Assembly: GCA_050248275.1 (NCBI GenBank)
Contig: JBFWSR010000004.1
Span: 111,941 to 175,940, forward strand
Length of the DNA stretch: 64,000 nt
DNA from: CAILZL01 sp050248275
GTDB taxonomy: Bacteria; Pseudomonadota; Gammaproteobacteria; Steroidobacterales; Steroidobacteraceae
Reading direction: 5' to 3'
The position numbers and the translations under genes are program-made. A model generated the notes under the pieces. The model worked only from the letters and a program-made list of their open reading frames with translations, was not told the DNA's origin and did no database searches. Numbering within the stretch: position 1 is the first letter of the stretch; each line of letters opens with the position of its first letter. Below are positions 16,700-24,821 of the stretch, piece by piece.

Positions 16700-18088
16700 A
16701 TGCTTCCTGTTATTGCTCTGGTTGGCCGCCCCAATGTCGGCAAGTCCACGTTGTTCAATGCGCTGACCGGTACCCGTGATGCGTTGGTGGCCGATCTGCC
16801 GGGGCTGACGCGCGATCGCAAGTACGGCTACAGCAAGTCTGATTATCAACCCTGTATCCTGGTCGACACCGGCGGCTTGACGCCGGGCGCCGATGGCGTG
16901 GAAAAACTCATGGCCGAGCAGAGTCTGCGCGCCATGGAAGAAGCAGATCGCGTGTTGCTGGTTCTCGATGCGCGTCAGGGCTGCACGCCGGTGGATCATT
17001 TCGTGGCGCAACTGATTCGTCGCAGCGGCAAACCCTGCATCGTGGTCGCCAATAAAGCCGAAGGCCAGGAAGGCTTCATGGCCAGTGCGGATTTTCACCA
17101 GTTGGGTCTGGGCGAGCCGATGGCGATTTCCGCGGCTCATGGTTCGGGTTTGCACAGCCTGATGGAAGCTGCGCTGGAAGGCTTTCCAGACGATGTCACT
17201 GAACTGCCGGACGACCGTGATCGCATTCGCGTGGCTGTGATCGGCCGGCCCAATGTCGGCAAGTCCACGCTGATCAATCGCCTGCTCGGCGAAGAACGTC
17301 TGGTGGCGTTCGACATGCCGGGCACCACGCGCGATTCGGTGGATGTGCCGTTCGAACGCGATGGCCGCCAGTTCACCCTGATCGATACCGCCGGCGTACG
17401 CCGCAGGGCGCGCGTGGAAGAGGCCATCGAGAAATTCAGCATCATCAAAGCGCTGCAGGCAGTGGATTCGGCCAATGTGGTGATTGGCGTGGTCGATGCG
17501 CATGACACGGTGGCCGATCAGGATGCCGCCTTGTTCGGCATGGCGGCCGAACGGGGTCGCGCCCTGATCATTGCCGTGAACAAGTGGGACAACATTCCCA
17601 TGGATCAACGCGATCAGATTCGCGCCGGCATCGATGCCCGTTTCCCGTTCCTGGAATTTGCCTACCTGCATTTCATTTCCGCACGCCATGGCACCGGCGT
17701 GGGTGAACTGATGGGCTCGGTGATCGCCGCCTACAACGCCGCCATGAGCGAGCTGCCGACGCCGGAACTGACGCGCGTGCTCGAAGCCGCCATCGAACAG
17801 CATCAGCCGCCGCTGGTGCGCGGCCGGCGCATCAAGCTGCGCTATGCCCACCAGGGCGGGCGCAATCCGCCGGTGATCGTGATTCACGGCAATCAGACCG
17901 AGCACCTGCCCGATACCTACAAACGCTATTTGATGAATACCTTTCGCGAGGCGTTCAAGCTGAAAGGCACGCCGGTACGCATTCAACTGCGTTCCGAGGA
18001 CAATCCCTTTGCCGGCCGGCGCAATGCCCTGACGCCGCGACAGATACGTAAGCGCCAGCGGCTGATACAGCGTGTGAAGAAGAAATAA
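16700..18088 (+). CDS. der: Ribosome-associated GTPase Der (EngA)
   Basis: A 462-residue double GTPase needed for 50S subunit maturation. Two G1 loops (GRPNVGKSTLFN at about 8-19 and GRPNVGKSTLIN near 182), G3 motifs (DTGG, DTAG), NKXD motifs (NKAE, which is slightly degenerate, and NKWD) and the C-terminal KH-like domain (IKLRYAHQGGRNPPVIVIHGNQ) are visible. A 526-residue antisense frame over this gene is a composition artefact. Confidence 0.96.
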   Translation: MLPVIALVGRPNVGKSTLFNALTGTRDALVADLPGLTRDRKYGYSKSDYQPCILVDTGGLTPGADGVEKLMAEQSLRAMEEADRVLLVLDARQGCTPVDHFVAQLIRRSGKPCIVVANKAEGQEGFMASADFHQLGLGEPMAISAAHGSGLHSLMEAALEGFPDDVTELPDDRDRIRVAVIGRPNVGKSTLINRLLGEERLVAFDMPGTTRDSVDVPFERDGRQFTLIDTAGVRRRARVEEAIEKFSIIKALQAVDSANVVIGVVDAHDTVADQDAALFGMAAERGRALIIAVNKWDNIPMDQRDQIRAGIDARFPFLEFAYLHFISARHGTGVGELMGSVIAAYNAAMSELPTPELTRVLEAAIEQHQPPLVRGRRIKLRYAHQGGRNPPVIVIHGNQTEHLPDTYKRYLMNTFREAFKLKGTPVRIQLRSEDNPFAGRRNALTPRQIRKRQRLIQRVKKK

Positions 18089-18216
18089 AGCGCCGGGTGC
18101 ACTTGAGCACGCCCATTTGTGCCTGCGCATAACGGTAATCTGTACATAGACAGCCGGAATACTGCGCGGTGGATGCGCTCACTACACTGGGAACCATCTT
18201 CTCAGTATGGACAATC

Positions 18217-19317
18217 ATGGCCGCAGCCCGTCAATTCCTGAAACTCGACCACCCGTTCCCGATGCATCGCGGCGGTGTGCTGCAGGGCGTGCAACTGGCC
18301 TATGAAACCTGGGGTGAGCTCAATCCTGCGCGCGACAACGCCATTCTGATTTTTACCGGCCTGTCGCCTTCGGCCCATGCTGCATCGTCGGCGCTCGACA
18401 GTTCGCCGGGCTGGTGGGAAGACATGGTCGGTCCGGGTCGCCCCATCGACACGCGCCGTTTCTTTGTAGTGTGCGTGAATTCGCTGGGCAGCGTGTTCGG
18501 TTCGACCTCGCCGGCATCCATCAATCCGCAGACCGGCCAGCCGTATCGTCTGAGTTTCCCCATTCTGTCGGTGGAAGACATTGCGCGCGGCGGTTACGAA
18601 GTCATGCGCAGTCTGAAGATCGAGCAACTGCGTGGCGTGATCGGTCCTTCGCTGGGCGGCATGACGGTGCTGGCGTTTGCTGCGTTGTTTCCTGAGGCGG
18701 CACGCAGCCTGATTTCCATTTCAGGCGCGGCGCGCTCCACGCCTTTCACCATCGCCCTGCGTTCCCTGCAGCGCGAAATGATCCGCAAGGATGGAGCCTG
18801 GCAGGGTGGTAACTATCCCGCCAATGCCATTCCGGTGGAAGGCATGCGTCTGGCGCGCAAGCTGGGCATGATCACCTATCGCTCGGCCAGGGAATGGTTG
18901 CTGCGTTTCGGTCGCGAACGCGCGTCGGCGGAACACAAGCCCGACGATCCGTTCGGCATCGACTTCGAGATCGAAGCCTATCTGGAAAATCACGCGTCGA
19001 AATTTGTCGGTCAGTTCGATCCCAATGCCTATCTGTACCTGTCGCGCGCCATGGACCTGTTCGACCTGGCCGATCATGGCCAGGGCTCGGTGACTGAAGC
19101 CCTGAAACGTTTCAAGGTCGAGAAGGTATTGATAATCGGCGTGGAAACCGATCTGCTGTTCCCCATCGAACAACAGCAGGAACTGGCCGAAGGGCTGGCC
19201 AGCGGTGGCCGCTCCGTCAGATTCGCCCGCCTGAATTCCCTGCAGGGCCATGATTCCTTCCTCGTGGACATGGACCAGTTCCGTCCGTTGATCGGCGACT
19301 TCCTGCGCGAACTATGA
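18217..19317 (+). CDS. MetX-family serine/homoserine O-acyltransferase
   Basis: About 366 residues with the alpha/beta-hydrolase fold of MetX. Visible are YETWGELNPARDNAILIFTGLS, the nucleophile S146 in GPSLGGMTVLAF, an acidic residue in VETDLLFP and the histidine in LQGHDSFLVD. Family members transfer acetyl or succinyl from CoA to homoserine (methionine route) or to serine (cysteine route). In Xanthomonadales-type genomes a similar protein acts as serine O-succinyltransferase; which substrate applies here is not decidable from the residues I can see. ATG 18217 was preferred over GTG 18169. No metW follows. Confidence 0.8.
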   Translation: MAAARQFLKLDHPFPMHRGGVLQGVQLAYETWGELNPARDNAILIFTGLSPSAHAASSALDSSPGWWEDMVGPGRPIDTRRFFVVCVNSLGSVFGSTSPASINPQTGQPYRLSFPILSVEDIARGGYEVMRSLKIEQLRGVIGPSLGGMTVLAFAALFPEAARSLISISGAARSTPFTIALRSLQREMIRKDGAWQGGNYPANAIPVEGMRLARKLGMITYRSAREWLLRFGRERASAEHKPDDPFGIDFEIEAYLENHASKFVGQFDPNAYLYLSRAMDLFDLADHGQGSVTEALKRFKVEKVLIIGVETDLLFPIEQQQELAEGLASGGRSVRFARLNSLQGHDSFLVDMDQFRPLIGDFLREL

Positions 19318-19409
19318 CGGCCGGGTCATTCCGGCGAATCCCGCAGTAAAGTTGCATACATCCCTGGTCAACTTGATCTTGCTGCGATGAAAAGATTTCC
19401 GGAGGAGCC

Positions 19410-20171
19410 ATGAGCATCAAGACAGCGGTCATCAACGGCGTGGCCACCATCGAGATCGCACGGCCCGAAAAAAAGAATGCGCTCACGCTATCCATGTATC
19501 AGGCAATGACCGACGCTGTGACTGCCGCACTGGGCGACAACGCGGTGCGAGCCTTGCTGATTACCGGACAGCCGGGGGTGTTCACTTCCGGCAACGATCT
19601 GGAGGAATTCATGCAGCGACCGCCGGCCAGCGAAGATTCTCCTGTGTTTCGCTTCATGCGCGCGCTTTCAACCTGCGATAAACCGGTGGTGGCGGCTGTC
19701 ACGGGCGCTGCTGTCGGTATTGGCGCCACCATGCTGCTGCATTGCGATCTGGTGTATGTCAGCGACGAAGCCCGGCTGGCGATGCCCTTCGTTGCGTTGG
19801 GGCTGGTGCCAGAGTTCGCTTCCAGTCTGCTCGTGCCGCAATTGATGGGCCATGCGAAGGCGGCGCAGATATTGTTGCTGGGTGAACCTTTCAACGGCGC
19901 CGATGCGGTCGAATTCGGTATCGCCAACGCCGTGCTGCCTGCCGACGAAGTGTTGCCGCATGCGCGTCGCGTGGCCGAGCGTTTCAACGCGCTACCGGCA
20001 GGGGCGGTGCGCGATGCCAAACGCCTGATGCGCGCGCCGCTGCAGGACCGGATTGCCCAGACGATGCAGACGGAAGCAGCGATCTTCGCCACGCGACTGC
20101 GCAGCGCGGAGGCGAAGGAAGCCTTTCAGGCTTTCTTCCAGAAGCGCAAACCGGACTTCAGCAAATGTTGA
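19410..20171 (+). CDS. Enoyl-CoA hydratase/isomerase family protein
   Basis: A 253-residue crotonase-fold protein preceded by a strong GGAGGAG-type ribosome-binding site. It has the CoA/oxyanion motifs SGNDLEEFMQ and AVTGAAVGIGATMLLHCDLVYVSDEARLAMPFVALGLVPE. The pattern resembles enoyl-CoA hydratases or delta-isomerases (the second catalytic glutamate may be in LVPE). It stands between metX-like and methyltransferase genes on the same strand, without other fatty-acid genes, so its substrate is unknown. Confidence 0.85.
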   Translation: MSIKTAVINGVATIEIARPEKKNALTLSMYQAMTDAVTAALGDNAVRALLITGQPGVFTSGNDLEEFMQRPPASEDSPVFRFMRALSTCDKPVVAAVTGAAVGIGATMLLHCDLVYVSDEARLAMPFVALGLVPEFASSLLVPQLMGHAKAAQILLLGEPFNGADAVEFGIANAVLPADEVLPHARRVAERFNALPAGAVRDAKRLMRAPLQDRIAQTMQTEAAIFATRLRSAEAKEAFQAFFQKRKPDFSKC

Positions 20172-20266
20172 ATACGCTGTTGGTTATTGCGGTTGTTGAA
20201 CATACGATCCAAGCTGCTTAAACACATTGCTACTGCACATCGCAGCGCCCACCCCGGAAGAATTCG

Positions 20267-20905
20267 ATGCATGACAAACCGCTTGAAGCGCAGGAGTTGC
20301 AAGAGATCACCGCCGTGACGCTGGCGCATTATGAACAGCGTGCCGAGGAGTTTCGCACCGGCACCCGCGATCACGATGTCAGCCAGAATATCGACGCACT
20401 CTTGCGGCACATCGAAGGCAAGCCACCTTTCACGATTCTCGATTTTGGTTGCGGACCGGGACGCGACCTCAAGACTTTTTCCAGACTGGGTCATGTAGCC
20501 ATCGGACTCGAAGGTGCAGCGACCTTTGCTGCCGTGGCGCGTGCCGACTCCGGCTGCGAAGTGTGGCAACAGGATTTTCTCAAGCTGGACCTGCCGCAGC
20601 AGCGCTTCGATGGCATCTTTGCCAACGCCTCGCTGTTTCATGTGCCGTCACAGGAATTGCCGCGCGTCCTGCGGCAATTGCATGCCACCCTGAAGCCCGG
20701 CGGCGTGTTGTTCAGTTCCAATCCTCGTGGCCAGAACGAGGAGGGCTGGAATCGGGGGCGCTATGGCGCCTACCACGATCTTGAAAGGTGGCGGCGTTAT
20801 CTGTCGGATGCGGGGTTCATGGAGCTGGAGCACTACTATCGCCCAACCGGACTGCCGCGCGAACAGCAGCCCTGGCTGGCGAGCGTGTGGCGCAAGCTGC
20901 CGTGA
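20267..20905 (+). CDS. Class I SAM-dependent methyltransferase
   Basis: A 212-residue Rossmann-fold methyltransferase: motif I ILDFGCGPGRDLKTFSRLG (about 57-75), acidic motif II region (GLEGAATFAA), and FDGIFANASLFHVPSQELPRVLRQL, typical of the Methyltransf_11/25 group. The substrate is not recognisable. It is monocistronic-looking, with 90-bp and 140-bp gaps on each side. Confidence 0.85.
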   Translation: MHDKPLEAQELQEITAVTLAHYEQRAEEFRTGTRDHDVSQNIDALLRHIEGKPPFTILDFGCGPGRDLKTFSRLGHVAIGLEGAATFAAVARADSGCEVWQQDFLKLDLPQQRFDGIFANASLFHVPSQELPRVLRQLHATLKPGGVLFSSNPRGQNEEGWNRGRYGAYHDLERWRRYLSDAGFMELEHYYRPTGLPREQQPWLASVWRKLP

Positions 20906-21043
20906 CTGATGCGATAAAAACTGGCGGCTGGGCATGAGTGGCTTCACTGATACTTGCTCACTGCGCTGATACGCCAGCAACCATTCGACCATCCGCAACC
21001 GCCACTGGCAAGTCGCCATTAGACAGGCCATGATTGAACCACC

Positions 21044-21889
21044 ATGGAAAACCGAAATAATTTAAGAGCGACCGATGCAACGATGGCCGTGTTTCTCGAT
21101 CTGGAGAACATCGCCTTGGGCGCACGTGACGCCAATTACCCCAGCTTCGACATTCGAAAGGTGCTGGAACGTCTGCTGCTCAAGGGCCACATCGTCGTCA
21201 AGAAAGCCTATTGCGACTTTGACCGTTACAAGGATTTCAAGCGCGGCTTGCACGAAGCGGCTTTCGAGCTCATCGAGATCCCGCATGTGCGCCAATCCGG
21301 CAAGAATTCCGCCGACATCCGCATGGTCGTGGATGCGCTCGACCTGTGCTACACCAAGGGACATGTTGATACCTTCGTCATCATCAGCGGCGACTCGGAC
21401 TTCTCGCCGCTGGTGAGCAAGCTGCGGGAAAACGCCAAAATGGTGATCGGCGTGGGCGTCAAGAATTCCACGTCCGATCTGTTCATCAACAACTGCGACG
21501 AATTCATGTACTACGACGATCTGGTCCGCAAGGAACCGGCGAAGACGCGCCGCCGTGCAGCGACTGCGACCAACGCAGCCACTACTGCACCCAAGCCCGC
21601 CAACAAAGGTCCGGACCCGGCAGAGGCACTGGATCAACTGGTGGAAACCCTGGATGCCATCACCGAAGAACGCGAAGAAAACGAGCCCATCTGGGGTTCG
21701 ATGATCAAGCAGACCATCAAACGCCGGAACCCCGGCTTCAACGAACGCGCGCATGGTTTCGGTTCGTTCAATGACCTGCTGGTCGAAGCGCAGAAACGCG
21801 GCCTCATCAAGCTGCAACCCGACGAGAAGTCCGGCGGCTATACCGTCCAACTGGTGGACAGAGCAGTTGCACGCGGATCGCAGATATAG
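21044..21889 (+). CDS. NYN (PIN-like) domain protein with C-terminal LOTUS/OST-HTH domain
   Basis: A 281-residue protein. The N-terminal NYN domain (about 12-160) shows the acidic nuclease-site pattern VFLDLENIALG, KNSADIRMVVDALDL and IISGDSDFSPLVSKLRE. A basic, alanine-rich linker (KTRRRAATATNAATT) leads to an OST-HTH/LOTUS domain (about 195-275: WGSMIKQTIKRRNPGFNE, then FGSFNDLLVEAQKRGLIKL). Proteins with this architecture are predicted RNA-binding ribonucleases (LabA/DUF88 group). It lies just left of the accessory module and is probably chromosomal backbone. Confidence 0.88.
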   Translation: MENRNNLRATDATMAVFLDLENIALGARDANYPSFDIRKVLERLLLKGHIVVKKAYCDFDRYKDFKRGLHEAAFELIEIPHVRQSGKNSADIRMVVDALDLCYTKGHVDTFVIISGDSDFSPLVSKLRENAKMVIGVGVKNSTSDLFINNCDEFMYYDDLVRKEPAKTRRRAATATNAATTAPKPANKGPDPAEALDQLVETLDAITEEREENEPIWGSMIKQTIKRRNPGFNERAHGFGSFNDLLVEAQKRGLIKLQPDEKSGGYTVQLVDRAVARGSQI

Positions 21890-22149
21890 GGCGAACGATT
21901 CGGTCGGTTGCTACGGCAAACGGATCATCAGGGTTCAAGCCAAGATGACCATTACGGCCAGAAGCGGACGTTGCTGCTTGACAGCTCTGTGGCCACTAAA
22001 ATGTAGGCTTGCACCATCCCCAGATGTTTCGCTGACCTTTTCTGCACGGGAATCCTTTAAGATTGCCGGAAAGACCTACTTGGTACACGGACTTAGCCTC
22101 AGCTAGTTCCCATAGAACGTTGGTTGGAGACAGTGACGTAAGGGAGTGT
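21890..22149. other. Intergenic, left flank of accessory module
   Basis: No gene is supported here. The stretch contains CGGCCAGAAGCGGACG (21955-21970), which resembles in inverted orientation a sequence at 27247-27261 on the other side of the two accessory genes; the match is imperfect (12 of 15). No convincing promoter was identified. Confidence 0.3.
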
Positions 22150-24819
22150 ATGGCATCTGCTAGGCGTGATTTTGAGGACTTCGTTGCATGGTTGCACTTG
22201 CCAGCCACCCAAGCGACGCCAGAAGTCCAACGATTGGCCAATCTTTTATTGGCCAATTTCGATGGGCTGGAGCAAACCGTTCGCCAGCGCAGCCAGCGGT
22301 CCATCTACTTGGTCGATCTGGCTCGCAGAGTCTTGGCCCAGACATCAGCCGATCCGCCAAACACCCGAAGCATAGCAGTGGGTGGCACTTGGCCGTGGCG
22401 CCGGCTGCGAAGTTTGACTATCGGACCTTTTCGCGGATTTCGCACGCCTGAGACCTTTGATCTGCAAAAGCGGATCATCCTGTTCTACGGACCCAACGGC
22501 AGCGGCAAAACCAGCTTTTGTGAAGGATTGGAATACGCCCTTCTTGGCTCGGTTGAAGAAGCTGGAACCAAGCGTATAGACGAACAAACTTATCTCGCAA
22601 ATGTCCACGCACAGGGCTTTGAAGTGCCAGTGCTGCGGGCAACTGACCATCACCATCGGCAGGTCGCCGCTGTCTCCAATCCGGACGCATTTCGGTTCTG
22701 CTTCATTGAAAAGAACCGTATCGACGCGTTCTCCCGAATCGCCGCCCGCCCTCCAGCTCAACGCACCGAACTGATCGCCACGCTCTTTGGCATGGACAAG
22801 TTCAACGAGTTCGTAGGCCACTTCAACGACTCCATTGACCAGCAACTCGTGCTCACCGCCACTAAGCAACTCGCGCTGACTGGCAAGCGCAACGCATTAG
22901 CCACAGACGAAACCACGGTCAACGGCGAGGCGCAGGCCTTGCTCGTGCTAGCGGCTGAAGAGGATACCCTCGCCCTCACGCACTCAATGGGCATGACGTA
23001 TCCGGGCCTGAAGGCACTCATCGGGTCTGCCGACACACCTGGCCGCCTGCAGCAGCTCGAAGGCATTCTCAACGCCTTGCCGCCACCGGTCATTGGCGTT
23101 TCCCGCGATTCCCTACAGAACTCTTTCGAGTTGGCGCGTCAGAATCACGAAAAAGTCACAGGTATCGCCGTGAAGCTTGAAGCCCGCAGCAGTCAGGTTT
23201 CTTTCAAGGACCTCTATACCGCAGTTCTGGCTTTACAAGCCACCGACGGCGACCGCTGCCCTGCGTGCGACACACTGTTGGCGGACGCAAGATCCAATCC
23301 CTTCGACAAGGCCACGGCTGGCTTGGCGCAGTTGAGGGAGCTGGGAGAATTGCAGGATGAGCTCAAGACAGCCCAAGCCAACGCTGCCACTACTTCGCGC
23401 GAACTCCGTCAGCAGCTTGCCACCCTAGCCGCGTTCGTCGCGAGCCGTGGGGAGCAGGAGGCGTCGGTGACCCGATACCTTACCAACCTAGTAACCGAAC
23501 CGGCAGGCGACTGGTGGGCGGAGGTCTATCCCGCTCGGACAACGCACGAAGGCGACGCTGCGGCTGACGCCGTGACGCTCGAGCAGCTCTTGGAGGTCGC
23601 CGACCAAGTGTCGGCGCAAGACTCAGCCTCGCTGCTGGCCCGCCAAGAGCGTAATCGAAACATCGCCGAGCGCGACGAACTCAACCGATTCCAACTCTCT
23701 GTTCAGGCCCAAGACTTGAAGCGCCAGCAGCTCATCGATGGCGTGGCGGCAGCGAAGGGCAGAATCACGGCCTTCGACTTAGACAACGCAGCACTGATCC
23801 AAGATGTCGTCAAAGAAGCGAGCGACATCGAACGCGACGCCCCAATCAAGGCAGCATACGACCGCTTCTTGGCATTGCTCCGAACCTATCGCAACCAACT
23901 TCCTGGCACCTTGATGGCAGGCCTTAACGACGCGGCCATGACCCTCTACAACGAGTTCAACCGCAATGACCTGGAGGCGGACAAGCTCGCAGCACTCCGC
24001 CTCCCCTTGTCCGGCGAAGAAAAGATAGAGATTTCATTCCGAGGCAACCCTGGGGTGCGCGTGGACGCTCTGCACATACTCAGCGAAGGCCACATTCGAT
24101 GCCTTGGCTTGGCGATCCTCCTCGCGAAGAGCCAGAGCATTCAGAGCCCACTGATCGTGTTCGACGATGCGATCAACGCCATCGACCACGATCACCGCAG
24201 CGGCATCCGAGAGACAATTTTTGAAAGCGATCATTTCGCCCAAACACAGCTCATCGTCACTTGCCACAGCAACGAGTTCATCAAGGACATCCAGCAACAC
24301 TTGCCGGCGCAGCGGCGCGGCGATTGCGAGGTCTACCTGTTCCGCAACCACACCGGCAACTACCAACCTCGTGTGACGGGCAATATCCCCACCAAGAACT
24401 ATGTGCTGAAGGCACGTGCCTCAAAAGACGCACTGGACAATCGCGAGGCTCTCGCGTCTAGCCGGCAGGGACTCGAGATGATGTCTGAGAAGGTGTGGCG
24501 CTGGCTGGCAAGCCACGATTTGGGTGTGCTGAACCTTCAGCTGGCTGGTGTCGGTGCGGAGCCAAGCTTGCGTAATCTATGCGAAGCCCTTCGCAAACGG
24601 CTCGACGAGGTGACGACGTTCAACCACGCCAACAAGGCCGTGCTGTTGGCCGCCTATGGTCAAATTCTTGGGATACCGGCCGCTAACCTAGTGTGGACCT
24701 ATCTGAACAAGGGCACGCACGAAGAAGCCAATCGCGACGATTTCGACGCAAATCTTGTGGAGACGGTGGTTCAGACACTTGAGTTGCTAGATAGTCTCGA
24801 CCTTCGTGTAGGCCGATAG
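22150..24819 (+). CDS. SMC/RloC-like ABC ATPase with zinc hook (candidate defence gene A)
   Basis: About 889 residues from ATG 22150 (AGGGAG ribosome-binding site); a TTG 29 codons upstream is possible. Order of parts: an N-terminal helical extension (1-85), RSLTIGPFRGFRTPETFDL, Walker A FYGPNGSGKTS (about 114-122), coiled-coil rich arm, zinc hook CPAC (about 370-373), return arm, ABC signature SEGHIRCLGLAI (about 645) and Walker B IVFDDAINAIDHDH (about 669). The DDxxxxxD form of Walker B is like the AAA_13 group (RloC/PrrC) rather than DE of housekeeping SMC proteins. A C-terminal extension of about 190 residues (ending with LNKGTHEEANRDDFD) is unrecognised and could be the effector or partner-binding region. 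It is followed 2 bp later by the nuclease-NTPase gene, indicating a two-gene system. Confidence 0.8.
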   Translation: MASARRDFEDFVAWLHLPATQATPEVQRLANLLLANFDGLEQTVRQRSQRSIYLVDLARRVLAQTSADPPNTRSIAVGGTWPWRRLRSLTIGPFRGFRTPETFDLQKRIILFYGPNGSGKTSFCEGLEYALLGSVEEAGTKRIDEQTYLANVHAQGFEVPVLRATDHHHRQVAAVSNPDAFRFCFIEKNRIDAFSRIAARPPAQRTELIATLFGMDKFNEFVGHFNDSIDQQLVLTATKQLALTGKRNALATDETTVNGEAQALLVLAAEEDTLALTHSMGMTYPGLKALIGSADTPGRLQQLEGILNALPPPVIGVSRDSLQNSFELARQNHEKVTGIAVKLEARSSQVSFKDLYTAVLALQATDGDRCPACDTLLADARSNPFDKATAGLAQLRELGELQDELKTAQANAATTSRELRQQLATLAAFVASRGEQEASVTRYLTNLVTEPAGDWWAEVYPARTTHEGDAAADAVTLEQLLEVADQVSAQDSASLLARQERNRNIAERDELNRFQLSVQAQDLKRQQLIDGVAAAKGRITAFDLDNAALIQDVVKEASDIERDAPIKAAYDRFLALLRTYRNQLPGTLMAGLNDAAMTLYNEFNRNDLEADKLAALRLPLSGEEKIEISFRGNPGVRVDALHILSEGHIRCLGLAILLAKSQSIQSPLIVFDDAINAIDHDHRSGIRETIFESDHFAQTQLIVTCHSNEFIKDIQQHLPAQRRGDCEVYLFRNHTGNYQPRVTGNIPTKNYVLKARASKDALDNREALASSRQGLEMMSEKVWRWLASHDLGVLNLQLAGVGAEPSLRNLCEALRKRLDEVTTFNHANKAVLLAAYGQILGIPAANLVWTYLNKGTHEEANRDDFDANLVETVVQTLELLDSLDLRVGR

Positions 24820-24821
24820 CT

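Noticed and set aside
16550..18130. 526-codon antisense frame over der
   Set aside because: It mirrors a well-supported gene, has low-complexity His/Arg/Gln text and no domain; typical of GC-rich antisense.
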